This document shows positions 1-10,800 of a stretch of 64,000 nt of DNA, one piece after another; position 1 is the stretch's first letter, and every line of letters starts with the position of its first letter. Under the pieces are notes generated by a model. That model saw only the letters and a program-made list of their open reading frames with translations, searched no databases and was not told where the DNA came from. The stretch spans positions 62,001 to 126,000 of the forward strand of contig NZ_JADPQG010000011.1 in the NCBI RefSeq assembly GCF_015687175.1. The letters run 5' to 3'. The translations under genes and the position numbers were made by a program. Source of the stretch: Reinekea sp. G2M2-21. Its GTDB lineage: Bacteria > Pseudomonadota > Gammaproteobacteria > Pseudomonadales > Natronospirillaceae.

Positions 1-466
1 CGTTAATGAAACCATCATTATTCGCGTGAAAGAGCAGAGTTTCGGCGCCGGGACCGACTATGTCGCAGACGACTTTCTACCCGTGTTGGATAAGGTACGC
101 AATTTACTGGTATCGACTCCTGGTGATATCTTTGTGGAAGGCCATACCGATGACCTGCCCATATCAACCCCCCGGTTCCGCAATAACTGGTTGCTCAGTG
201 CTTCCCGTGCTTTGGCCGTGGCTGAATACCTGTTTATTGCACCAGAAATGGATGAAAACCGCTTTACCATTGTCGGCCATGGCTCCAGTAAGCCCATTGC
301 CAGCAACGATACTCCCGAAGGCCGCGCCCAAAACCGACGAGTCGAGATCATCATTAAGAAAGATAATCCGGACTTCGAGGGTATTCCCTCTGACGAAAGA
401 CCAGTAGAAACAGTCGACCCTGGCGATCCGAGCCTGTTTGGGTTGGATCCAGAGGAAATTTTTTAA
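1..466 (+). CDS. MotB/OmpA-family C-terminal domain protein (5' truncated)
   Basis: The reading frame is open to the left edge of the window, so only the C-terminal part of the protein is present. It carries an OmpA/MotB peptidoglycan-binding domain: the VEGHTDD motif, then NNWLLSASRALAVAEYL and later NRRVEI, which are the conserved elements of this fold. NWxLSxxRA followed by a long spacer resembles flagellar stator MotB/MotD more than OmpA or Pal, so a stator that anchors the motor to peptidoglycan is the best reading. The acidic, proline-containing tail after the domain is unremarkable. The N-terminal membrane helix that would prove MotB lies outside the window. A 10-bp hairpin follows at 505-528. 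Confidence 0.75.
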   Translation, partial: VNETIIIRVKEQSFGAGTDYVADDFLPVLDKVRNLLVSTPGDIFVEGHTDDLPISTPRFRNNWLLSASRALAVAEYLFIAPEMDENRFTIVGHGSSKPIASNDTPEGRAQNRRVEIIIKKDNPDFEGIPSDERPVETVDPGDPSLFGLDPEEIF

Positions 467-1293
467 CAACGGCCATCTTGAGCGACAAGGTGTCCAGACA
501 GCCGCGATGCCGTCGCTTGACGGCATCGTTCTATCAGCAAAAATTTCCGATGAAAGCAGGCAATAAGCGGATAGCAACTGCTTAAGCATCGCTTAGGCAT
601 TGAATGTAGGTTTCAAAATGATCTCGACTTGGCTTAACCGTGCGTTATTAGTCGTTATGGACCAAACCCGCCCGATGATTCGGTCTTGGTTTTAGAAGTA
701 TTGACCGTTAATCCAGAGTCACCGACTAAAACGAATGAATTCGCATTTTCCGCTGATTACACTAAGCAGTAGTTGAGAGGCAATAGGAGTTATTCTTATT
801 AATCTGATAGCAGACGTTTTTCAGTCTTCGGATATAGGCCGAAACTTCAGATCAGTGAATGCAATGGGTTCATCACAGTATTGTTCGATCACTAATCATT
901 GGAAACTGATGCGTAGTTCGGCATTTATGCTGAAATTATCCGAAAGTAGTGATCCATATTTCAGATAACGCATTAGTTAGGGCGCGATTTTCGCTGTTTC
1001 ATACTTATCAAGTTCTCCTTCGACTTTCACTCTAAATATGGCATAGTTTTAAGCTGCTTTAATTAGTTGGTTTACTCAAAGATCATTAACTCTTCTTATT
1101 TAATGAAGGAATCGCATGTCATTAATTCAATCGAAAGTTAACGTTGTATTTGATAGCGAAGAGGTGGCTGGGACTGAAGTAACCAGCGGTGATTCCTAAA
1201 TTTCAACTACATGTCCAGATGTTTATGCGAACCAAAATACTTTTACTTAAATACTTAGTTCTTTCAATGAAACACAACGGAGTAGTGACTTTC
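467..1293. other. Gene-poor intergenic stretch
   Basis: Beyond the terminator hairpin no convincing gene is seen. One 27-codon reading frame at 1116-1199 on the plus strand has a good AAGGA Shine-Dalgarno about 8 bases upstream (peptide begins MSLIQSKVNVV), but nothing else supports it. The 5' end of the next reading frame can be extended back to 1189, but that extension has no signal peptide at its start and is treated as untranslated. Confidence 0.4.
505..530 (+). terminator. Hairpin after the MotB-like gene, probable terminator
   Basis: A perfect 10-bp stem, CGATGCCGTC and GACGGCATCG, encloses a GCTT loop. It lies 39 bases past the stop codon and is followed by only a short, interrupted T stretch, so termination is likely but not textbook. 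Confidence 0.6.
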
Positions 1294-4200
1294 ATGAGGT
1301 CCTTAACTGCAGTCTTGCTGATTTCTATTTCAGTCGCTTATGCCGACATGTCTGCCTGGGTTGTTGATGGTACCCTGAACTCAGTCGTCGCAGATGAAAA
1401 ACACGGTATTTTTTACGGGGGCAGCTTTACAAGCATAGGGCCAGTATCGGGTCCAATGGCGACAACGAAGGATGGCCAGAGAAGAAGGGTCTTCCCTGAG
1501 ATTATTGGAACAGTGCTGGATGCGGTATATGACGGTGACCAATATTTGTATATTGGTGGAGATTTCACCTTATCTTACACAAGTGCCGATATATATAACC
1601 TTGTCCGCTACGACTGGCTCAAAGGTGATTTCGATTACAATTGGCAGCCAAATCCAAACAAACACGTGACTTCATTAGCAGTCAGTGAGCATGGCCTTTT
1701 TGTCGGCGGGTACTACGATCACATTGCCGGTTTAAAAGCCAAGGGCTTTGTTAAGTTTGATACGCACGGCAAGATCGACCGTGTAGTTTATGGTGGGCTT
1801 GATCGAGTAAATAAAGTGCTTCTACATAAAGATGACATCTTGGTTGGTAGTTATGGCACTGATAACAACTCAGATGCACTTTTAGCCTATAAGCAGGATA
1901 CGTTAGGGAGGTCATGGAGCTCTAATATCGAAAGAGCAATTGTTTTTGATATGGCCTTCGTCGAAAACTCACTTTTTTTAATCGGCCCCTCAGAATCACA
2001 CTATTCATTTCACTTCGCACTTTTTGACCTGGATACAAAAGTACTCAAAGACATTGATTTTAAAATTGAGGATCATAAGAATCTCTATTCAGTCGCGGCC
2101 AGTGATTCTCACGTTTACGTAACTGGTTCCTTCAACTCTGTTAATGGCAGGGAACGAAAAGGTGTGGTCCAGCTCGATCTTTCCGGTAAAGTTACCGATT
2201 GGACCCCACCTACACTGTCCAAGTTCGATCGCTTATCGGCTACCGTTCTCAATGGTCAACTGTTCCTTACTGGAAACTTTAAAACTAATTACTCAATTCC
2301 CGTTGGACCTCTACAACGATGGGATATTAATTCAACCACTAGCTTGCCGATTCCAAAGTTAGAAGGTGACGTCAATTCAATTATTAAGTCCAGTGACCAC
2401 ATCCTTATTGGTGGTAATTTCAGAATTAATGGGTCCACATCTCTTAGTCAAATAGCTTGGATAGATAGCTACGGCGAAGTTGTTAATCGTGGACCGAGCT
2501 TTCATGGCAATGTGAGTAGTATCGTCAAAGCAGGCGATCAACTTTGGGTAAGAGGTAGCTTCCTTGGTTTAGAACGATATTGGTGCCCCGGCCTTGTGGT
2601 TTTATCTGATGAAGGCAACCCTTTACACTGTCCTACTTTCGATGGCGAAGTCTATGACGTCAGTTCAGAAAATGGGGAAGTTTATGTGGCCGGCAGCTTT
2701 ACCGAATTCAACGGAATACCGGCGGATGGTTTTGTAAAACTAAATAGTGATTTTGAGGTGGTACAAGCAAGAAAAGCATCTGAGATAAAGAGCGATTGGA
2801 TAGTTCGAAAAAGTGTTCATCTGAATGGGAACACATACATTGATTCAATCCACTTAACTGGTGAGTCTACTTATTCCCGCTATATCGAATTAGTGCAGTC
2901 CGATTTTAGTATACAAACTATTCTCACTCATAATTCGAGCTTAGCGGGCGCATCATTGGACAACAAAAACCTTCTCTTACATTCACCAAATGCCATGTTG
3001 GTGTTTGATCCAAACACAAAAGTCAGTAAACAATTGACCATGTCAGAAATGTCAGAGTATTCCAACAATTCTTTAGTACTCCCTTTCGAGGATGGTTATC
3101 TGGTAGCAGGGCAAAGAAGAAATAAGTTAAATGACTTATATGGTACATATGCGACAGACTCTGACGAGCGTTCATCAATCGACTCAATAGTTGGGCTTCT
3201 AACAGGTAAGGTTAAAGGACTACTAATATCCCATGACGAACTTTGGATTGCAGGATCCGAGTTCAAGAGTAAAACAAGGCCTGTCAATAAAATTATCATG
3301 GTTGATATCGTTACAAATACCATTTCGGGTGGCTTTGGTTTAGCGCCTTCAGGGTCCGTTTTGGGAGCCATAATGGTCGAAGATCATCTACTGGTCTTTG
3401 GCGATAGCCAGACCTATATTTCACACGCGATATCAGCTCTGGTCCGCACAGATGCCAATGGCATCCCTGATCAAGATTGGGCGCTTAATCGAGACTTATC
3501 CGATATTGTTTCAATGATACTTTACGAAGATAGTTTGTTTGTTTGTTCTAAGAAAGAACTCGCCAGAGTCGATCTAGAAATCAAGGAAGTTGTTTGGTCA
3601 AAGCCGGTCAGATTTCAGCCCAATGATAAGTGCAAACTTGCTGTTCATAACAATAGTTTGTATTTAGCAAGTAGCAGCGAAGTGCAAGGTTCCAGATCCT
3701 ATTTGCGAAGACTCAGTTTAGATGGTGAGGTAATTGAGGAAGGCCTTTCAACTGGAAAAGTTGAGGTTCTGTCATTGGATGCAGAGAATAACGAACTTAT
3801 ATTGGCGGGTGAATTCGAGGAGATCATGTCTCAGCCTAGGTTGCATGCTGCAATCATAGATGCTGAAGGGAAATTAACAGACTGGAATTCTAAAAACTTG
3901 GATCTTACCCATAAGTCCTTTTATGGTGCCCATAAGTTCGCAGGTTCATATCACTTTACCGGTAGTCTTAATTTTAGGAATAGAGACTTAAGAGAGCACT
4001 CTAATCTATTTGCTTTGGATGACTTTGGTGAAATTGTGTCCCGTGGCAATGTCAAACGGTTGGATTCGTCCTTTACTGCGACTGCAGTACATAAAGGCTA
4101 CCTTTTATTGAGCGGCTATTTTGATGCATTTTCCAAAGAGCATAAGAGCGAGGAATCTGAACAGCCTATGTATGGTTTGGCTGCTTATAGTAATGGACAG

Positions 4201-4428
4201 TTCATAGAAAACTGGAATCCTGGAGTTCCTTTCCGCTATGCGAACCAGTTAGCTGTTTTGGGCGATAAGCTCTATCTCGCTTGGTCTTCTTTGGGTTATT
4301 ACCCAAGGTCTTCATATAAAAATCTACAACCACGTAAGAAGTATGCATCATTATCTCCAATTCAACTCGATGGTCCATTCGATAGCAATCCTAACTCAAA
4401 GCAGTCTACAGGGAACGAGCTCAAATGA
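1294..4428 (+). CDS. Secreted delta-60/beta-propeller repeat protein
   Basis: The start at 1294 is chosen because it puts a clean signal peptide first (MRSLTAVLLISISVAYAD) and has CGGAG about 11 bases upstream; longer starts at 1189 or 1268 bury it. The mature protein of about 1025 residues is built of degenerate repeats, each with a (Y/L)xxGG/GSF-type strand followed by a turn and an aspartate-glycine segment: FYGGSF, LYIGGDF, LFVGGYY, VYVTGSF, LFLTGNF, ILIGGNF, LWVRGSF, VYVAGSF, LILAGEF, LLLSGYF. This is the pattern of delta-60 repeat or multi-blade propeller proteins found on bacterial surfaces. No catalytic motif or C-terminal anchor is visible. The stop overlaps the next start (ATGA), so the two are translationally coupled. 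Function unknown; adhesion or surface binding is a guess. Confidence 0.65.
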   Translation: MRSLTAVLLISISVAYADMSAWVVDGTLNSVVADEKHGIFYGGSFTSIGPVSGPMATTKDGQRRRVFPEIIGTVLDAVYDGDQYLYIGGDFTLSYTSADIYNLVRYDWLKGDFDYNWQPNPNKHVTSLAVSEHGLFVGGYYDHIAGLKAKGFVKFDTHGKIDRVVYGGLDRVNKVLLHKDDILVGSYGTDNNSDALLAYKQDTLGRSWSSNIERAIVFDMAFVENSLFLIGPSESHYSFHFALFDLDTKVLKDIDFKIEDHKNLYSVAASDSHVYVTGSFNSVNGRERKGVVQLDLSGKVTDWTPPTLSKFDRLSATVLNGQLFLTGNFKTNYSIPVGPLQRWDINSTTSLPIPKLEGDVNSIIKSSDHILIGGNFRINGSTSLSQIAWIDSYGEVVNRGPSFHGNVSSIVKAGDQLWVRGSFLGLERYWCPGLVVLSDEGNPLHCPTFDGEVYDVSSENGEVYVAGSFTEFNGIPADGFVKLNSDFEVVQARKASEIKSDWIVRKSVHLNGNTYIDSIHLTGESTYSRYIELVQSDFSIQTILTHNSSLAGASLDNKNLLLHSPNAMLVFDPNTKVSKQLTMSEMSEYSNNSLVLPFEDGYLVAGQRRNKLNDLYGTYATDSDERSSIDSIVGLLTGKVKGLLISHDELWIAGSEFKSKTRPVNKIIMVDIVTNTISGGFGLAPSGSVLGAIMVEDHLLVFGDSQTYISHAISALVRTDANGIPDQDWALNRDLSDIVSMILYEDSLFVCSKKELARVDLEIKEVVWSKPVRFQPNDKCKLAVHNNSLYLASSSEVQGSRSYLRRLSLDGEVIEEGLSTGKVEVLSLDAENNELILAGEFEEIMSQPRLHAAIIDAEGKLTDWNSKNLDLTHKSFYGAHKFAGSYHFTGSLNFRNRDLREHSNLFALDDFGEIVSRGNVKRLDSSFTATAVHKGYLLLSGYFDAFSKEHKSEESEQPMYGLAAYSNGQFIENWNPGVPFRYANQLAVLGDKLYLAWSSLGYYPRSSYKNLQPRKKYASLSPIQLDGPFDSNPNSKQSTGNELK

Positions 4429-5804
4429 AATCAGTTAAACGAGTAACAAGTGCTTTGCTTATACTGGCTAATATTGCTTTTGCAGAGACGGAGTTTAAAG
4501 CTGTGGAGTATCTGCAGTCGGCTATTTATCAAGGGCGGCCTAATTTATTGCACGGTACAATAGGAGATTTGGAAATTTATGCCTCTCTAACCGGAAGCGA
4601 GCAGTCGACCTTAGAGGGTATCTATTTTTATCAGAAGTATTACCAGTATAACTCAGCGGAGGATAGGTACTCCAAAAGGCCAATTCGTTTAGAGGGTACT
4701 TTAGATGGCGTAACCCTTGAAATGACTGAGTCAGTCAACGGTGAAATTACCGGCATGATGACTGCCAATTATGACCCTTACCTAGATGCTTTTGTTGGGA
4801 GTTGGTTCACACCTAACAAGAGTAAAACACTTGAGTTCAAATTAATACCCGGGGGAGTTCTACCGATTCAAAAGAATCCGCTAGTTGAAATCCTTGCGAC
4901 AGCCGATAGCTATAGCCTTCTAATCGATAAGGAATTTGAAATCCCTTACACTTCGAATGCTCTTTCACCAATGCAAGACTATGGAGACGGAGGAATTTCG
5001 TTCGGAAAGCTAAATAAGCTCGTTGGTGCTACGGCCGTTTACCAGTTAAATGAAAATGAGTTTTCAGGAAGGTCAGAGTATCACCAGTCATCTTACTACG
5101 TAAAAGGAATCAAACAGCCGATAGTAACAATCGAAGATGGCTACGGTAGCTATTGTGCAGGTAGCACGGGATCAAACTATGATCATACTGCTAGTATTAT
5201 TGACGATAAGTTAGTGATTAGACGCACAATTACGGATTGGCAAAACTGTGAGCCAGAAGACGGCTACTATCAAGACTCTCATTCAGTGACAGAAACTACA
5301 TACGTGCTCAATGATGCTTCAAATGTATCGAAAGCGAGTGAACTGAGTCATAGAAACATTTACCGCTCGTTGGCACTACAACCACGGAATAAACCCGAGT
5401 TCTATCTTGAGCGACGTGATGATAATATCTTTTGGGGGGGGACCTCAGGCTTGGGAGAAGCTTATGATGTCTTTAGATTTTTTGGGAATGCGGACTCATT
5501 TAAGTTTAACTGTTGGCTTAATGGAATCGGCAATGAGATTAATGGTACTCCTTTGAAAGAAAGAATTGACCCTGTTTGGAGGAATCTTTCTCTAACAGAG
5601 TCTTGGTCAAAATTTGGGTCTGGTAAGTATCAAGATATATTCGATGTTAAAAAATATAAGTGGATCGCTAGCGTGAATAATTCTGTCACTACCTTGTCAT
5701 TAAATGGAGAGAACTTAGCAGCTTACGATGCGTCAACCAATAAGTGCTCAAGCCTCTATTTAAAACAGGACGATGCTGAAAAAGGTGTTTATAGACTTCA
5801 ATAA
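4425..5804 (+). CDS. Secreted protein of unknown function, coupled to the repeat protein
   Basis: I do not recognise this 459-residue protein. It starts with a signal peptide (MKSVKRVTSALLILANIAFA, cleavage probably before ETEF) and is rich in aromatic residues and beta-strand-like segments, with a few scattered cysteines and no membrane helix later. It begins in the ATGA overlap with the propeller-like protein, so the pair probably forms one functional unit in the periplasm or outside. An uninterrupted run of eight G at 5434-5441 lies in the coding sequence (F-W-G-G-T); slippage there would truncate the protein. A 7-bp stem (CAATAAG/CTTATTG) overlaps the stop codon but lacks a T-tract. Confidence 0.55.
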   Translation: MKSVKRVTSALLILANIAFAETEFKAVEYLQSAIYQGRPNLLHGTIGDLEIYASLTGSEQSTLEGIYFYQKYYQYNSAEDRYSKRPIRLEGTLDGVTLEMTESVNGEITGMMTANYDPYLDAFVGSWFTPNKSKTLEFKLIPGGVLPIQKNPLVEILATADSYSLLIDKEFEIPYTSNALSPMQDYGDGGISFGKLNKLVGATAVYQLNENEFSGRSEYHQSSYYVKGIKQPIVTIEDGYGSYCAGSTGSNYDHTASIIDDKLVIRRTITDWQNCEPEDGYYQDSHSVTETTYVLNDASNVSKASELSHRNIYRSLALQPRNKPEFYLERRDDNIFWGGTSGLGEAYDVFRFFGNADSFKFNCWLNGIGNEINGTPLKERIDPVWRNLSLTESWSKFGSGKYQDIFDVKKYKWIASVNNSVTTLSLNGENLAAYDASTNKCSSLYLKQDDAEKGVYRLQ

Positions 5805-6978
5805 GTTAGGCTTATTGCAGTTGGTACAGAGACTCTACCAAGCAGCAATTAATTTGCTTCAGATTGGGGACTTAACTTTTGAATTGATAATTGGTGTAAC
5901 TTAATAGCTAACTTGTTGTTGGCCTCTTATCTTGTGAGTGAAGTTGGTAGTACTACGCAAATGAATGACTGTTAATTTGTTAGTGGAGGTATTGAAGAAA
6001 TTTCTGCTCCTTCCTGTAACAGTTTTCGTAATTCAGCGGTCCTTAAGACTGCTATCGTGCAGAAGCTGACGGAATCAAAAAATCTGACTAAATTTGGCGT
6101 CGTCGTGATAGTAGGCATCGCCCTTATGTCCGCTTTTGAGTTCAATCAAAATTATTCCGTTAGTTCTGAAACAGCCGTTCAGTGTTTTTCGCTGCCATCC
6201 ATTAAGATTCAGTCAACGATAACTGCATCGTGAAGTCGGACTGACTATGGTCGGTATACCGACCGAATTAAGGTATTGTGTCTATGTCATGATCTGAAAT
6301 AGAGCGACTGGAGCTGCTATTTCGTCTGTTTATCGACCTCGCGAAATCATTCATGTCGCAAAGGTTGGTCAATCAGGGCGCTTGCGTAAGAGTGCAGGCC
6401 ATGAAGGCGACCGCGAGTAATCTTTCGCTTAGGGTTGTATATGGCTGATCGGTCGGTTGCGGCGACCGCTAAACTTGTTAAGGGTCGAGCCCGAATCTTT
6501 GGCCCGGTATGGTCTTTGAAAGCGAATATTTCCTAGTAGAGCCATGCCACCGCAGGATGCGAATACCACAGAGACAAAGCAACTAAGCTTGTGTAAGTAC
6601 CATTCGGGGAATGCCCTAAAGAAGTCATTGGATAGCTCGTCTGTTACAGGCTTTCAAATTGACACATATAGCTAGAGCGCGCATTATATCGGGACGACGC
6701 GCCATAGCATTCTGATGTAGTATCCCCAAATTGGGTGCGGGAATTATTGGTGAAGAACGCTCTGTAAATTTTTTAACTCATATGGCGACGAATAGGGCCA
6801 TATCTGGGGTAACGGGAATATGCAGGTTTACAGTACCGTAAATATAGATTCCAATGCAGACAAACTTGCACTGAAAATCAAGTAGTTGGCTTTTAATGGT
6901 TATGTTGTAGGCTTTTCGAAGTGATTTTCAGGTTAATTCTGCAACCGAAAACAATAGACCCATTTTTAAGGAGACAAT
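5805..6978. other. 1.2-kb stretch without a recognisable gene
   Basis: No convincing coding sequence is seen on either strand. Two short plus-strand frames can be read: 5965-6069 (34 aa, hydrophobic, begins MTVNLLVEVLKK) and 6057-6233 (GTG start, 58 aa, with a membrane-like stretch FGVVVIVGIALMSAF), overlapping each other out of frame. Neither has a good ribosome-binding site or a family I recognise. The stretch may be decayed sequence. It contains a 16-bp perfect palindrome (see separate entry). An AAGGAG Shine-Dalgarno for the next gene sits at its right end. Confidence 0.4.
6249..6264. promoter_or_regulatory. 16-bp perfect palindrome, possible operator
   Basis: GGTCGGTATACCGACC reads the same on both strands. 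Palindromes of this GGTCGGTA-type half-site are typical of TetR-family operators, but no regulator gene is adjacent and the nearest start codon is more than 700 bases away, so the role is open. Confidence 0.3.
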
Positions 6979-7620
6979 ATGGATTTAAGCAGCATTCTCA
7001 CATTTATCGCCGTGGCAACATTGCTGGTCATATCACCGGGCCCTAATGGCTTTCTTATTGCGAAAACAGTCCCGCTTTCAGGAAAAAAAGCCGGGTTCGC
7101 GAATGTAAGTGGGTTTGTTGCTGCCTTTTACCTGCACGGAACACTCTCTATTTTTGGTATTTCTATTTTTCTGGTTCAATCTGCCGTTGCTTTCACCGTT
7201 TTGAAAATACTGGGTGCCGCCTATTTAATTTGGATAGGCATCAAATCCATTCGAAGTGCCCTAAACCAGAAAGCGACTGCTACCATTGACGTACCAGAAA
7301 ATGTTCAGAAAAAGGTTTCAATTCGTAACGCTTTTCTGGAAGGGTTTGCAACGAATGCTCTTAACCCAAAGGTTTCTATGTTTTACCTGGCTGCCTTTCC
7401 TCAATTCATATCACTAGACGGAAGTGCTTTAAGTGCCTACGCATTGGTAACGGCACATGCACTGGTGAATTTCCTGTGGTTTTCAGTCATGGTGTTGGCA
7501 TTAACCCGGGTAAAAAGTGCCGCTAATAACGTGAAGTTTAAAACCTGGCTAAATTCAGTTACGGGTGTCGTGTTCGTTGGTTTTGGGGCTAAGTTGGCTC
7601 TGATGAAAAGCAGCTTATAA
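6979..7620 (+). CDS. LysE/RhtB family amino-acid exporter
   Basis: This 213-residue protein has the LysE-family layout: an N-terminal helix with the signature SPGPNGFLIAKT (residues about 19-30), a glycine-rich second helix, the cytoplasmic loop with GIKSIRSAL, and three further C-terminal membrane helices; length is typical of the family. Such proteins export amino acids or their analogues across the inner membrane; the substrate cannot be told from sequence. AAGGAG precedes the start by 6 bases. It converges with the eCIS operon, with 253 bases between the stops. Confidence 0.88.
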   Translation: MDLSSILTFIAVATLLVISPGPNGFLIAKTVPLSGKKAGFANVSGFVAAFYLHGTLSIFGISIFLVQSAVAFTVLKILGAAYLIWIGIKSIRSALNQKATATIDVPENVQKKVSIRNAFLEGFATNALNPKVSMFYLAAFPQFISLDGSALSAYALVTAHALVNFLWFSVMVLALTRVKSAANNVKFKTWLNSVTGVVFVGFGAKLALMKSSL

Positions 7621-7873
7621 GCGAACCTACATGCTGCGTAACGTTGGTTGCGCCGCATTACGCCAGGTGTCGACGCGAAGTGCCATTTAAACGGATGATA
7701 ATACACGCGTAGATCCGCTTATCTAAATTCTGCTAAGCGATCATTTGATTCATACCGTTCAGCACGCACTAGGGGGGCGAATTTTCCAGCCCTGATTCTT
7801 CTGTTATCCGCTATCCGATCGTCTGTGACCCCTGACGGCCGAATATATTAATCTTTCTTAGCGTCTCTAACGT

Positions 7874-10800
7874 TTATTTAAATAGAGCCAATGATTCTGT
7901 GCGCAGTTGTTTCAACGTATTGGCAACCCGGGCGACGACTAAGTCGATCTTTTCATTGGCCTGCTTAGAGGTATTGATGCGCTTGAAATCTTTAACCTCA
8001 CTGGCGTAAAACTTTTTAATGGCTCGTGAATGGCTGGTGATGTGTTCGTCGATTCGGGTTTTAACTTTATCCTGTATGTCTTTTTGTGCCTGTGTTTTGC
8101 TTGTGTCGTCTTTTGGTGTGGACACAGCATAGTCGGTGACTTTTTCGCGTGCACTGCTTAAGTCAATACCTTGCAATATACTGCCCTGAATGTTTGCCTG
8201 TGCTGCGGTCACTTCCCGGTGAACGGGCCGGTAAAGAGCCACGGTACCCGCCTGATCACGGTTATAGTTCATCACGCTTTTGCCTGCAAACACGGGTTCT
8301 TTCAACTTTGTCAGGCGACCTTTTGCGGTGGTTAAAATGCGTTTGGCGGTGGGGGCGTCTTCTGCCTGGTTTGCGTCAGCCGTGGTTTGTGCTTTGGCTT
8401 CTAACGCAGCATCCATACCACCGGCAATGGCCTCGTCATTCAGGTTTAAATCTCGTGATTTTTCCGCGAGCGTTGCTTCGACAACGTGGTCGTATTCCAG
8501 ATAGTTCCCGACGCCTTCCGGCTTCGCGCCATAAATACTATGAGCACCTTCGAGATCGAAAAAGTTGGGGATGCCCTGCTCAGCATTACCCATCATCGGC
8601 AGGTTGGAACCTTCACCTTTGGCAGGGCCCTTTTTGACCTTGGGTGGCTTACCGGGTTCAAAACCATAAAGCGCCTTATTCATGGTTCCGATATGCTGCA
8701 TACCCTTGCGAACTTTTGCGCGAATTTTCTCGGTAGCGGCCTTGTCGCTGTTATAAATGCCGGAGATATTTTTCAGTTCTTCTTGCATTTCAGCGTCTAT
8801 GCCGGTTCGCAGTTTGGCCACCATGGCTTGTGGTGTGGTTTCGGCTGCGGCGTCTGTGGTGATCTGATCGTGATTGCGGCGTTTGGCATCCTTCGCCGTT
8901 TTTTGTCGGTGCGTCGGTCGGTAAATGGTTAACGCAGGGAGTTTTTCACCTTTGGTACCGAGCGCCCGGGTATCAATATCACCGACATACGGTTCGGTCA
9001 CGGCCTGACCATCACGTTGGCCTTGCTCGATAGTCGGCTTAAGTGTTTTCTGAACATAGGTCTGTACCAGAAATGCCATGCTTTTTTCCGGGATATGGTC
9101 ATTTTCGTAGTAATTGGAGAGCCGTTGCTTGCCTTTATCGCCTAAGCCTGCGTTGGTAGCCACCTCGTCTATTTTCTTGCTAGTGATTTTCCCGCGCTCA
9201 CTGTATAGATCGGCATCGCCTTCAATCGCTTCGATACGAGGTTCCTTCGCTCGCAGAATCGCACCATCTTCCGGGTCGTCTTCATAGAATGGGTTTTGCG
9301 CGATGGCCGGACCCAGTTTCGCAAGCTTCGCACCGGCATCTTTGGTTTCCTTGTCTGCTTTGTCTCCGGTTTTTTTGGTGCTGGTTTTCTGCTGTTCGGG
9401 TTTGACTTTCGCGAGAGCTGTCTCGGCTTGGTCAACTTCCGTCGTCATGACGTTTTTGAGTTCATCGACGCTTTTAGCGTCGTCACCAAACTCTTTCGCT
9501 TTTTTCGTTTCGGTTTGCATTTCCTGTTGTACAACATCGGCTTCACGTGGTTTGGTGGCAATGGTGAGACTGAATTTGTTGCCGGTTTTCTTTGGAATCA
9601 GTTTGTGTGATGCATTACCAATTTTGAAACCAGCCGCGGGTACTTTGCGCTTTTTGTTGAGCTTGCCCAGTATTTTAGAAAACAGTTTTTTGGCTTTTTT
9701 TACCAGGAAGGTCACCATCTTATTCATGGCTTTTTTAACCGGTGCCTGCAGTTTCTTGATGATGGTGCGAATGGTTTTAGTGATACCAGTCACAGGGATG
9801 AGCGCAGCGACGAAAGCCAGAAACAGGGGGATCGTTGCCGCAATGGTTTTTTCAATGAAGTCCGCTGCTTGTTTCAGTTGGCCCTTTGCTATTGCGCCGA
9901 TGGATGAAAAGATGGAGTTTGCCAGGGCAACAATCTGATCCAGCCGTTCCAGAAATGCTTTGATCATGTTGTATATCGCCAGCGCGACTTTAACGATACC
10001 GCCAATGGGGTTGGATAAACCGGCGATCCACGATATCGCGCCCATGACGATGGTATTGATCACAAAGTCGCGGATGCCGTCGATCACCGTGGTCTTGAAC
10101 CCTTCGATCATTTCCAGCACACGCTGCCAAATGCCAACGAAACCTTCTTTGACCAGAATTTTCACCACCTCGACTGACCGTTCGATGAAAGCGACTTTTT
10201 TCTCGCCACCTTGCCCCAGTTTTTTTACCAAGGTTTGCCGGAAGTTCGCGTAAGTCAGACCGACGATCTGCAAAGCGATTGAGATAATACCTTTGAAATC
10301 CAGTTTGGCGGGCATCTCCAGGTTCATGCCCTGCATAGTGCCGAACAGCCAGGCCATAAGCCCGGCTTTCAAATGTTTCCAGATGTTCGAGCTGAACTGC
10401 TTAAAACCTTTGACGACCGCACTGATTAGGTTTTTAGCAAAGGCCAGTGGGTTGTTGAGAATAATGGAGATCGTCTCTTTGGCTTTTTCGATAACGCCCC
10501 AAATTTTTTCACCGTAGGGACCCGCCAATGCCAGCGCGCCACGCACGATAAATTCCAAAATTTTGTCTTTGATGTCTTTAATAAAGGTAATGACGTCCTG
10601 TACCAACGGTTTGAAAATGCGCTTGGCGGTTTTAATAGGCGAGAATATCGGTTTTTCATCGATGAATTTACCGACCAACCGTTTGACTCGGGTCCAGGTG
10701 ATGTCCAATGTCGACAGGCGTTTTTTCACCCAGTCGAACGCGCGTTCGAGGACGCGTGTTTCTTGTAGTTTTTGGAACAGAGCGTCGCCGCCGGGCAGTA

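Noticed and set aside
1189-1293. Extended N-terminus of the propeller-like protein from 1189
   Set aside because: The signal peptide begins at 1294; the upstream part would place it in the middle of the protein and lacks a ribosome-binding site.
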